From Clostridia bacterium (GTDB lineage: Bacteria > Bacillota > Clostridia > Christensenellales > CAG-1252), in contig SACC01000051.1 in assembly GCA_009928745.1 (NCBI GenBank), positions 1 to 7,785 on the forward strand: a stretch of DNA of 7,785 nt, written 5' to 3'. Shown one piece after another: positions 1 to 6,228 of this stretch (its first letter is position 1; the number at the start of each line of letters is the position of its first letter). The position numbers were made by a program, and so were the translations under genes. Under the pieces are notes generated by a model. That model did no database searches. It was not told where the DNA came from and saw nothing but the letters and a program-made list of their open reading frames with translations.

Positions 1-981
1 GCGTCAAGGGGAGAGTATCTCTCCGCGATGATGTTCGCGGAATTCGCGGGGTTCGAGTTCGTTGACGCATATTCGATAGTCGCCTTTGACGATAACGGCG
101 CTTATAATGCGGAATACTCTAATGATTTAGTTGCAAGAAGGCTTGCCTTGGTTAAGGGCAAAGCGGTTATTCCCGGCTTTTACGGCAGTATGCCCGGCGG
201 AGAGATTAAGACCTTTTCGCGTGGGGGCTCGGACGTAACCGGCGCCGTCGTTGCGCGCGCAGTCAAGGCTGCGGTATATGAGAACTGGACGGATGTTTCC
301 GGCTTTATGGTCAGCGATCCCCGTATAGTTGAGAACGCTAAAATTATGAAACAAATATCCTACCGTGAATTGCGCGAGTTATCATATATGGGCGCGAATG
401 TGCTGCATCCGGAAAGTATCTTCCCAGTAAGGCAGGCAGGAATACCTATTAATATAAAGAACACTTTCCGTCCCGAGGACGAAGGCACAATGATATGCGC
501 CAATATTATATCTCACGAAAGATTAGTGACGGGTATTGCCGGTAAAAAGAACTTTACAAGTATTTATATTGAAAAATCTATGATGAATAATGAAGTAGGT
601 TTTGCAAGAAAAATGCTGTCTGTACTTGAAAGATGCGGGATTTCTTTTGAGCATGTACCTTCGGGAATTGATACGATGTCAGTTGTCATTGCCGATTCGG
701 AACTTGGCAGCAAACTTGAAAAATTGCTTGAGGGCATCCGCGAAGCGGTAAGTCCGGATAAGATAGAGATAGTAGGCGGGCTTTCTCTTATTGCTACGGT
801 TGGTCACGGTATGTCTTTTAAGCCCGGCACCGCCGCAAGGTTGTTTTCCGCGCTTTCGCGTCACGGTGTCAATATTCGTATGATTGACCAAGGCAGCAGC
901 GAAATGAACATCATAGTTGCGGTAGCCAACGAAGACTACGAAAAAGCGATTAACGCAATTTACGAGGAATTTATCAATTAA
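1..981 (+). CDS. lysC: Aspartate kinase (aspartokinase), 5'-truncated by window edge
   Basis: This cytoplasmic enzyme phosphorylates L-aspartate with ATP, the first step of the lysine/threonine/methionine and diaminopimelate pathway. The frame is open from base 1, giving 326 residues. The preceding codons read ASRGEYLSA, the conserved family motif, so the ATG codons at 28 and 31 are internal and the KFGGTS nucleotide-binding start lies upstream. Visible motifs are FSRGGSDVTGA (residues 72-82), the YRELRELSYMGANVLHPES segment and the PINIKNT strand that closes the kinase domain. Two C-terminal ACT domains follow (about residues 177-235 and 258-326), the second with the usual QGSSEMNI segment; these normally bind the inhibitory amino acid. 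The stop comes right after the second ACT domain, so this is a monofunctional enzyme with no homoserine dehydrogenase fusion. Family members are about 400-460 residues, so roughly a quarter is missing. Which amino acid inhibits it cannot be read from the sequence. Confidence 0.96.
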   Translation, partial: ASRGEYLSAMMFAEFAGFEFVDAYSIVAFDDNGAYNAEYSNDLVARRLALVKGKAVIPGFYGSMPGGEIKTFSRGGSDVTGAVVARAVKAAVYENWTDVSGFMVSDPRIVENAKIMKQISYRELRELSYMGANVLHPESIFPVRQAGIPINIKNTFRPEDEGTMICANIISHERLVTGIAGKKNFTSIYIEKSMMNNEVGFARKMLSVLERCGISFEHVPSGIDTMSVVIADSELGSKLEKLLEGIREAVSPDKIEIVGGLSLIATVGHGMSFKPGTAARLFSALSRHGVNIRMIDQGSSEMNIIVAVANEDYEKAINAIYEEFIN

Positions 982-982
982 T

Positions 983-1145
983 AAAAGGGTGTGCGCGCTA
1001 CGTTCAAAAGGCAGTTTTGCCACTTTTTGCGTTCTGCTTTGTTCTTTCTTTTTGTAATAGCGCTGCTATTACTTCAAAAAAACGCCTCGCAGAACACAAA
1101 AATTGTCTAAAACTGCTCTTTTTCAGATAGCGCGCACACCCTTTT
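983..1145. repeat. MITE-like long imperfect inverted repeat with 18-bp perfect terminal arms
   Basis: Bases 983-1000 and 1128-1145 are perfect reverse complements (AAAAGGGTGTGCGCGCTA and its partner). The pairing continues imperfectly through the interior: GCAGTTTT and GTTCTGC blocks on the left match AAAACTGC and GCAGAAC on the right. The apex is GTAATAGC/GCTATTAC at 1054-1072. The whole 163 bp therefore folds into one hairpin with arms of about 80 bp. It begins two bases after the lysC stop, and its right arm runs into eight T residues, so it could act as the lysC transcription terminator. It contains no credible gene. A non-autonomous transposon-like repeat is my inference from the architecture; no target-site duplication is obvious. 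Confidence 0.75.
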
Positions 1146-1240
1146 TTTTGCCATACCGAATTTTTTGGTGAATATAATACGAGTTTATAAATAAGTAGTA
1201 GTTGTAGTCATACGATTAAATACGATTTTTAGCTAATAAT
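1002..1240 (+). repeat. Tandem repeat unit A (about 239 bp)
   Basis: This first copy of a direct repeat begins just inside the left terminal arm of the inverted repeat, at GTTCAAAAG. It covers the hairpin interior and right arm, then an AT-rich flank (ACCGAATTTTTTGGT, then AATATAATACGAGTTTATAAATAAGTAG in two parts), and ends at AGCTAATAAT. The second copy follows immediately. Corresponding landmarks lie 236-239 bp apart. Confidence 0.85.
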
Positions 1241-1470
1241 GTTCAAGAGACATTTTGTTACTTTAACTTCCTGCTTTGTTCTTTCTTTTTGTAATAGCGA
1301 TGCTATTACTTCAAAAAAACGCCTCGCAGAACACAAAAATTGTCTGAAACTGCTCTTTTCAGATAGCGCGCACACCCTTTTTTTTACCATACCGAATTTT
1401 TTTGGTGAATATAATACGAGTTTATAAATAAGTAGATGTAACAATATGATTAAATACGAATTTTAGCCAA
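1241..1470 (+). repeat. Tandem repeat unit B (about 230 bp), lacking the left terminal arm
   Basis: This second copy begins GTTCAAGAG and stays very similar to unit A through the GTAATAGC apex (1291), the TAGCGCGCACACCC arm (1364) and the AT-rich flank. It differs by scattered substitutions and single-base indels. Its left terminal arm is absent, so it cannot form the full hairpin. Short frames on either strand here are disrupted in unit A by an indel and a stop, so I do not call a gene. Confidence 0.85.
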
Positions 1471-1502
1471 AACATACTCATAATAAAGTTCTAAAGAGTA
1501 TT

Positions 1503-1526
1503 CCGCAATGTTTGCGGCGTTTTTTT
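1503..1526 (+). terminator. Rho-independent terminator
   Basis: CCGCAA (1503-1508) and TTGCGG (1512-1517) form a perfect 6-bp stem with loop TGT, followed by CG and seven T residues. It is oriented for plus-strand transcription and lies upstream of the csoR promoter. It would stop read-through from lysC and the repeat island and so insulate the metal-response operon. Confidence 0.8.
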
Positions 1527-1618
1527 GTTAGGTAAAGGTTGCATGCAAGTAAAAATGACTTTGCGCGAAAACTAATGAATATTACATCTAATTTTTTTGA
1601 GCAAATAATATAAATCCG

Positions 1619-1646
1619 TTGACAAATAAAAACATTGTGCTATAAT
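1619..1646 (+). promoter_or_regulatory. csoR operon promoter (sigma-A type, extended -10)
   Basis: The -35 box TTGACA (1619-1624) and the -10 box TATAAT (1641-1646) are both full consensus, with a 16-bp spacer. A TG at 1638-1639 adds an extended -10 element. Transcription should start near 1653. A promoter this strong needs tight repression, which fits the operator immediately downstream. Confidence 0.9.
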
Positions 1647-1654
1647 GTAAATGT

Positions 1655-1678
1655 GCCCGTACCCATAGGGGGAGGGGC
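1655..1678. promoter_or_regulatory. Probable CsoR operator
   Basis: A conspicuous G/C-tract element, GCCCGTACCCATAGGGGG followed by AGGGGC, lies in otherwise AT-rich DNA. Its core ACCC-ATA-GGGGG (reverse complement CCCCC-TAT-GGGT) is the interrupted C-tract/G-tract palindrome typical of copper-type CsoR operators. It begins about two bases after the predicted transcription start, where bound repressor would block polymerase, and ends directly before the csoR ribosome binding site. Autoregulation by the adjacent csoR is inferred from position and motif. Confidence 0.72.
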
Positions 1679-1687
1679 AAGGAGGAG
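1679..1687 (+). promoter_or_regulatory. csoR ribosome binding site
   Basis: AAGGAGGAG lies 7 nt before the ATG at 1695. It fixes that start. An in-frame ATG at 1635 is upstream of the -10 box, so it could not be on the transcript. Confidence 0.88.
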
Positions 1688-1694
1688 AATTGAT

Positions 1695-1955
1695 ATGAAT
1701 TCGTTATGCAGTAAAGATATTAAAAATAGGTTGGCAAGTATTGAAGGTCATATAAAGGGTGTTCGACAAATGGTAGAAGAGGATAAGCCTTGCGAAGAGG
1801 TATTATTGCAGTTATCCGCAATTGAATCGGCGGTGAATAAAGCGGGCAAGTTGTTATTGAAAGCGCACCTTGAACATTGCGTGAAAGAGGGCGTTGAAAG
1901 AGGAGATTATCAAGTGCTTGAGAGGTTTTCCAAGATACTTGATAAGTTTGTGTAA
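1695..1955 (+). CDS. csoR: CsoR-family metal-sensing transcriptional repressor
   Basis: This is a small cytoplasmic all-helical DNA-binding repressor (86 residues, DUF156/CsoR-RcnR family) that leaves its operator when it binds metal. The N-terminal helix has the family signature NRLASIEGHIKGVRQMVEE. Cys33 (in DKPCEEV), His58 and Cys62 (in AHLEHC) match the Cys-His-Cys ligand set of Cu(I)-sensing CsoR (Cys36/His61/Cys65 in the Mycobacterium protein). The His-x3-Cys pair argues against the persulfide sensor CstR, which lacks that His, and the Cys at the last position argues against nickel-type RcnR. An extra Cys5 is not a family ligand. The gene is first in a two-gene operon with a metal-exporting ATPase, and the promoter and operator directly upstream suggest autoregulation. 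Copper specificity is inferred from the ligand set only, and the partner ATPase does not carry clean copper signatures. Confidence 0.93.
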   Translation: MNSLCSKDIKNRLASIEGHIKGVRQMVEEDKPCEEVLLQLSAIESAVNKAGKLLLKAHLEHCVKEGVERGDYQVLERFSKILDKFV

Positions 1956-1959
1956 CAAA

Positions 1960-4143
1960 ATGAATATGAAAGATATTGAGAACAATGAAGTAGAATCAAA
2001 AGTTGACGCAATACACGAGTGCGAACACTGCAAGGCGGCAGCAGAAGCGAGGAATAAGCAACAGGAAAAGAAGAATTGCGAACTTTGTCATGAAGAATCG
2101 CAAATAACAGAAAGTTGCTGCAACCTAGCGCCGTCTATACAGAGCAATGAAGTCAATCGCGCTCTGAAGCCCAGTGAGTGCGGATGCTGTCATACGCCGC
2201 CGCCCAAAATGGAAGCGGGTAAGGAAAAAAGGCAATTAGTAGTAAAGATTGTGATACTTGCTCTCTCCCTTTTTTCTCTAGTGCTCGGATATTTTAACTG
2301 GCACGAAATAGGTTTTATGGCGTTTTATTATGTTAATCCCTCATGGGTTGCCGTATTCCTTTGCGGTGTGCCGATATTTAGAGCCGCGCTTAACGCGCTG
2401 TCACGCAAGAAGGTTACCGCGGCGGCGCTAATCAGCATTGCTATACTGGCATCAATCACTCTTGAGTTCTTGAGTTTGATAACCAATCAGCATTCTGATC
2501 ATTCGCACAGTTATATATTTGCTGCGGGAGAAGTCGCATTTTTAATGGCAATCGGCGGTATTATCGAGGCTGCCACCGTAAGAAAGACAAGATCGGGCAT
2601 AGCGCGGCTGATTGGTCTTATTCCAAAAGAGGCTTATGTCAAGACTTCATATGGATTAGAAAAGCGAGCGCTAGAAAATATTGCCATTGGTGATATTGTC
2701 GTTGCTAAAGCTGGCGAAATGATTGCAGTTGACGGCATAATAGTCGGCGGAGCAAGCTCGGTTGACCAGTCCTCGGTAACCGGAGAATATCTGCCGATAG
2801 ATCGCGCGGCAGGCGATGCGGTTTACGGCGGAACGTTCAATCAATCGGGAGTGCTTGAGATAAAAGTTACAAAGCTGTTGAAAGACATGACCGTAGCAAA
2901 AATGGCAGAACTCGTGGAGGAAGCCGAAGGCAAAAAAGCTCCAATATCAAGGGTCGCCGACAGGTGGGCGTCATATATAGTTCCGCTCGCTATTATTCTT
3001 TCGGTTATTGTGGGACTACTCGCTGTCTACGCTTTTAGAACCAGCGCAAACATCGCGCTAATTCGCGCAGTTACTGTGCTAGTTGTATTCTGTCCCTGCG
3101 CTTTAGCCTTAGCAACGCCGACAGCAATTGCGGCAGGTATAGGTAATGCCGCGCGAAACGGTGTCCTTATAAAAAGCGGACAATCGCTCGAAGCGTTAAG
3201 TCATGTGGATACAATATGCTTTGACAAAACCGGTACGCTGACGACTGGCGAAATTAAGCTTTCTGATATTGCGGTGGCGGACGGCGTTGACAAACAGGAA
3301 TTTGTAAGGCTTTTGGCAGGTGTTGAAGCATATTCGGAGCACCCGATTGCAAGGGCGGCGGTAAAATATGCAGGTGAAGTTAAATTGCCCGTACCAACCG
3401 ATACCCTTACTTTACAAGGAATAGGGATTGAAGCCAAGATTGAAGATAAAAACATCAAAATATATAATTATGATTATGCTATTAAGCGCGGTTACGGCAA
3501 TATACTTTTGCAAACATTCGCAATAGACGAGATGAAAGAGGGCAAAACGGTAATCGCAGGTATTATTGACGAAAAATTCGTTGCGGCAGTTTCCTTCTCG
3601 GATACGCTAAGGGATAACGCAAAAGTCATAGTCTCTGATATCACCAAGAAAGGCTACAATACGATCATGCTTACTGGAGACAATGAAGCCAGCGCAAAAT
3701 TTATCGGAGAGCAGAGCGGTATCAGCAATATCAGACATTCGCTTTTACCTGCCGATAAGCAAATGATTATTACCGAATTGCAGACAGCAGGCAACAAAGT
3801 TTGCATGTTAGGCGACGGTATCAACGATGCGCCCTCGCTAAAGTTATCTGACTGCGGTATCGCAATGGGCGCATTGGGCAATGATATGGCGCTCGATACT
3901 GCGGATATGGCAATACTTAACAGCGATATTGCAAAAGTGCGGGATACATTGATTTTGTCAAAAAGAGTGCTAAAGACAATAAAGCGGAATATCGTAATCG
4001 CAATGAGTATAAATTTTGTTGCGGTAACGCTGTCGCTGTTTGGTATCTTAACGCCCGTAACGGGCGCGGTTGTGCATAATTTCACCTCAATACTTGTGGT
4101 GTTGAGCTCGGCATTGCTGTTGAAGAATAAAAGAATTCAATAA
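1960..4143 (+). CDS. P1B-type heavy-metal-transporting ATPase with cysteine-rich N-terminal tail
   Basis: This membrane pump (727 residues) should drive metal export by ATP hydrolysis. The order is: a soluble tail with C21xxC24, C40xxC43, C53C54 and C74xC76C77 instead of a folded HMA domain; helices at about 92-114, 127-147, 152-174 and 183-205; the TGE actuator motif (274-276); two helices, the second with CPC (378-380); the phosphorylation site D422 in DKTGTLTTG; SEHPIA (H461-P462) in the nucleotide domain; GDGINDAP (618-625); and two last helices. A His-rich loop (H178, H181, H183) lies between helices 3 and 4. The last helices carry IN (684-685) and HNFTS (from H706), which match neither Cu(I) (YN, MxxS) nor Zn/Cd (K, DxG) pumps. 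The ATG 4 nt after the csoR stop suggests translational coupling; there is no clear ribosome binding site. A TTG at 1894 lies inside csoR and is less likely. The operon context suggests copper; the substrate is uncertain. Confidence 0.92.
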   Translation: MNMKDIENNEVESKVDAIHECEHCKAAAEARNKQQEKKNCELCHEESQITESCCNLAPSIQSNEVNRALKPSECGCCHTPPPKMEAGKEKRQLVVKIVILALSLFSLVLGYFNWHEIGFMAFYYVNPSWVAVFLCGVPIFRAALNALSRKKVTAAALISIAILASITLEFLSLITNQHSDHSHSYIFAAGEVAFLMAIGGIIEAATVRKTRSGIARLIGLIPKEAYVKTSYGLEKRALENIAIGDIVVAKAGEMIAVDGIIVGGASSVDQSSVTGEYLPIDRAAGDAVYGGTFNQSGVLEIKVTKLLKDMTVAKMAELVEEAEGKKAPISRVADRWASYIVPLAIILSVIVGLLAVYAFRTSANIALIRAVTVLVVFCPCALALATPTAIAAGIGNAARNGVLIKSGQSLEALSHVDTICFDKTGTLTTGEIKLSDIAVADGVDKQEFVRLLAGVEAYSEHPIARAAVKYAGEVKLPVPTDTLTLQGIGIEAKIEDKNIKIYNYDYAIKRGYGNILLQTFAIDEMKEGKTVIAGIIDEKFVAAVSFSDTLRDNAKVIVSDITKKGYNTIMLTGDNEASAKFIGEQSGISNIRHSLLPADKQMIITELQTAGNKVCMLGDGINDAPSLKLSDCGIAMGALGNDMALDTADMAILNSDIAKVRDTLILSKRVLKTIKRNIVIAMSINFVAVTLSLFGILTPVTGAVVHNFTSILVVLSSALLLKNKRIQ

Positions 4144-4163
4144 ATTTTCTTTAATATGGTTAC

Positions 4164-4287
4164 ATCCCTCCGCTACAAGCAAGAGAGATCCCTCCGCTAC
4201 GGTCGGGATGACATAAATACGGTCGGTATGACAGTATTAATTACAATTGTCATTCCGACTGAAGCGATAGCGCAATGGAGGAATCCC
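4164..4287. repeat. Degenerate nested direct/inverted repeats in the intergenic gap 4144-4457
   Basis: ATCCCTCCGCTAC occurs at 4164-4176 and 4188-4200. ACGGTCGGGATGACA (4199-4213) is followed 20 bp later by ACGGTCGGTATGACA (4219-4233). An inverted partner lies at 4249-4287, running TGTCATTCCGACTGAAGCG then GCAATGGAGGAATCCC. The combination resembles the dispersed palindromic repeats with TCATTCCGA...GGAGGAATC ends seen in many bacterial genomes. No gene is visible in 4144-4457, and no U-tract terminator for the ATPase gene is evident. Apart from these repeats, the gap holds only AT-rich DNA and the promoter of the next gene. Confidence 0.6.
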
Positions 4288-4388
4288 ATATATAACAGCG
4301 TATATTTTTATTTAAGCACTAAAGACAGTAATTAATTAAGGATTGATTTTTGAGTATCAGACGTTGGTTTTTTACAAAATAACTTATA

Positions 4389-4417
4389 TTGTTATTTTTA
4401 TATAAATGTATTATAAT
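4389..4417 (+). promoter_or_regulatory. Probable promoter for the EEP-family lipoprotein gene
   Basis: A consensus -10 box TATAAT (4412-4417) is preceded, with a 17-bp spacer, by TTGTTA (4389-4394, four of six matches to -35). It lies about 40 bp before the start codon at 4458. The surroundings are very AT-rich, so chance matches are possible. Confidence 0.5.
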
Positions 4418-4457
4418 TTATTGTATATATGAATATCGCTGGCGATGAGGAGAATAT

Positions 4458-5336
4458 ATGAAAAAGTTGTTTTTTGTTGCTATGATAACCATAATGGTTA
4501 TGATTTCTCTTACATTTGTGTCCTGTAAAGAGGAAGCCAAAGAAGATAATACAATCGTAATAATGAGTTACAATATAAAAATCACCTCGCTGCTTGATAT
4601 AGATAATAACGAACTTGCGCTAATCAACAGGTATCCGCGGTTAAAAGACAAGATAGACTCCTATTCGCCCGACATATTCGGTATGCAAGAGGCAGGCGAG
4701 CGGCATATGGAGTATTTCGCGGCTGATTATTCGGACGTATATGATTATGTCGTCACCTATCGCACTGATTCTTCGGTACTGTTTACCGTTGCCGAGTCAA
4801 CGCCGATATTTTATAAAAAAGCAAAGTTTGAATTATTAGACAGCGGAACATTTTGGTTATCCGCTACCCCTGATATTATGAGTAAGGGCTGGGACGCCAA
4901 TAATTACAGAGTATGCACTTATGTGCAGCTCAAGCTGAAAGCGACAGGACAAGTTTTTTATGTATACAATACTCATTTGGACTTTGGACAAATCAGCGTG
5001 CCGGAGAGTGTCGCGTTGATAAAGGCAAGAATGAATCTTGAATACCCGTGTATACTTATCGGCGATTTTAATTTTACACCGGTAACTTCGTATTACACAT
5101 CAATAACCGAACATTTAGAGGATAGCAGGCTTGTCGCGCCAATAACTATGCCTGACACCAGTACAATCAACGGCTTTTCCAATAATTATCAAGGCAAAGT
5201 AATTGATTATTGTTTTCTTTCAAAAGGCAATTTTGAGGTAAGCAAGTATGAAGTAAGCAATAACGATATAGAAGAGTATGGCAGTTATGCGTCAGACCAT
5301 TTTGCGGTAATCGCCTATATTACAATTAAAGAATAA
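4458..5336 (+). CDS. Surface lipoprotein of the endonuclease/exonuclease/phosphatase (EEP) superfamily
   Basis: The predicted product (292 residues) is a lipid-anchored, metal-dependent phosphoesterase outside the membrane. The signal peptide is MKKLFF plus a hydrophobic stretch to a lipobox-like TFVSC (lipidated Cys23; Phe at -3 is unusual). The EEP core follows in order: SYNIK with N39, MQE with E78 (metal ligand), NTHLD with H173 and D175, GDFN (D203, N205), a VIDYCFLS strand, and the C-terminal SDHFAV with D280 and H281 (catalytic pair). All expected catalytic residues are present, so the enzyme should be active. The superfamily includes nucleases, inositol phosphatases and sphingomyelinases, and the substrate cannot be told from motifs. 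GAGGAG at 4447-4452, 5 nt before the ATG, supports this start. It probably has its own promoter. Nothing links it functionally to the ATPase operon upstream. Confidence 0.87.
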   Translation: MKKLFFVAMITIMVMISLTFVSCKEEAKEDNTIVIMSYNIKITSLLDIDNNELALINRYPRLKDKIDSYSPDIFGMQEAGERHMEYFAADYSDVYDYVVTYRTDSSVLFTVAESTPIFYKKAKFELLDSGTFWLSATPDIMSKGWDANNYRVCTYVQLKLKATGQVFYVYNTHLDFGQISVPESVALIKARMNLEYPCILIGDFNFTPVTSYYTSITEHLEDSRLVAPITMPDTSTINGFSNNYQGKVIDYCFLSKGNFEVSKYEVSNNDIEEYGSYASDHFAVIAYITIKE

Positions 5337-5493
5337 CTTTTTCCGCATGAGTATATATTAAATTTTGACAATATAAGCTAAAATCTCTTGTAGATTTTAT
5401 ATAATATAGCAAAGGTTATGTCATTGGACAGTTTGATAATAACAAAAAAGCATAATAATCTTTATTGAAGCTATTCAAAAGGAGATTACAATA

Positions 5494-6228
5494 TTGAAAT
5501 ATTTATGGGCAAATATACTGGGGGCATTAATATTTGCAGGAGTTAATTTAGCTGTATTTGTCTTGAAAAAAGATAAATTTAAAGTAATAAGGAACATAGC
5601 GCTTGTTGTAATATGTATTATCCTTTTGTCTTTTAAGACAATCGAATACGCTTATTATCAGATAATGGGTATGCATCATAAGGTACCTATGGAATTGAGC
5701 CAGATTGCGTATTTTTTGTTTCCTATATCTTATCTTGTATCACGAAAAACACAAAAAATGTTGCCGATAGGGGCGTTCACCGCATTACTTGCAGGAGTTT
5801 TCTTTAATGTGGGCTGGATTGCATCGGCAAAGACTTTTTTTGAACGGGATACTGTATATCAGCTTATTACCGCGTCAGTTTTTCATAATGCCTTATATTT
5901 TGGCGGAATGCTTGTGCTAAGCACAATCAAGTTGCCAAGCAAGCAATTTTGGCATATGCCTATCGGATTAGCCCAAATTGTATGCTGGCATTATTTAATG
6001 CACGCCGTTTTGGTTAACGATAAGGATGTTGTGCTTAAAAATGTATGTGAAGCAAAGATTCTCGATTATGTTTGGCCTAATATTTCTCAAAATACCATTT
6101 TTGTAGTGACATACTATGTAGTTGTACTGCTTGGTTTGGGCGTTTTAATAGCATTATTTTACTATTCCAATTATTTATTTAACAAAAATAATACTATTGG
6201 AAAAATTGAAGAATGTAATTACTCTTGA
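5494..6228 (+). CDS. Seven-helix integral membrane protein of unknown function
   Basis: The 244-residue product is strongly hydrophobic, with predicted membrane helices near 4-24, 32-54, 66-83, 89-110, 124-145, 153-174 and 201-225, and a short polar C-terminal tail. There is no signal peptide or soluble domain. Histidines cluster at or near helices (H61, H62, H131, H154, H166, H170). The segment MHHKVPMELSQIAYFLFPI before and in helix 3 loosely recalls the 'PLHLC' region of the YwaF/TIGR02206 integral membrane family, but that is a weak resemblance from memory. The start is TTG at 5494, chosen because AAAGGAG (5478-5484) sits 9 nt upstream and no in-frame ATG occurs before residue 58. The gap from the lipoprotein gene is 157 bp, with only a weak AT-rich hairpin (AAAATCT 5380-5386/AGATTTT 5392-5398) between, so co-transcription is possible. 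The 3' end overlaps the opposing gene by 10 bp. Confidence 0.78.
   Translation: MKYLWANILGALIFAGVNLAVFVLKKDKFKVIRNIALVVICIILLSFKTIEYAYYQIMGMHHKVPMELSQIAYFLFPISYLVSRKTQKMLPIGAFTALLAGVFFNVGWIASAKTFFERDTVYQLITASVFHNALYFGGMLVLSTIKLPSKQFWHMPIGLAQIVCWHYLMHAVLVNDKDVVLKNVCEAKILDYVWPNISQNTIFVVTYYVVVLLGLGVLIALFYYSNYLFNKNNTIGKIEECNYS

Noticed and set aside
127..354. Minus-strand frame inside lysC reading ...YRSLDCARND..., a phrase often translated from dispersed repeats
   Set aside because: The plus strand here encodes the conserved aspartokinase segment GAVVARAVKAAVYENW in frame, so the match to the repeat phrase is coincidental.
679..1023. 114-codon minus-strand frame over the lysC end
   Set aside because: It is a shadow of the second ACT domain and crosses into the inverted repeat; no RBS or family resemblance.
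1229..1444. Short frames on both strands in repeat unit B (62 and 71 codons)
   Set aside because: They lie inside the repeat, lack ribosome binding sites, and are broken in unit A by an indel and a stop; selection on a protein is not evident.
1539..1548. Perfect 10-bp palindrome TTGCATGCAA upstream of the csoR promoter
   Set aside because: It is isolated, lies 70 bp upstream of the promoter and matches no operator I recognise; it could be chance.
1635..1694. 20-residue N-terminal extension of CsoR from an upstream ATG
   Set aside because: It begins upstream of the -10 box and would be translated from promoter and operator DNA; the strong RBS at 1679-1687 fits the ATG at 1695.
1894..1959. 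TTG start adding 22 residues to the ATPase
   Set aside because: It lies wholly inside csoR in another frame, and the added residues do not look like part of a pump; the ATG at 1960 is better placed for coupling.
3201..4085. Minus-strand frames of 85 and 143 codons within the ATPase gene
   Set aside because: They are antisense shadows of conserved catalytic-domain sequence, without RBS or recognisable protein features.
5365..5405. TTGACA (5365-5370) and TATAAT (5400-5405) before the membrane protein gene
   Set aside because: The spacing is 29 bp, too long for one promoter, and neither box has a good partner at 16-18 bp. The membrane protein promoter remains unassigned.
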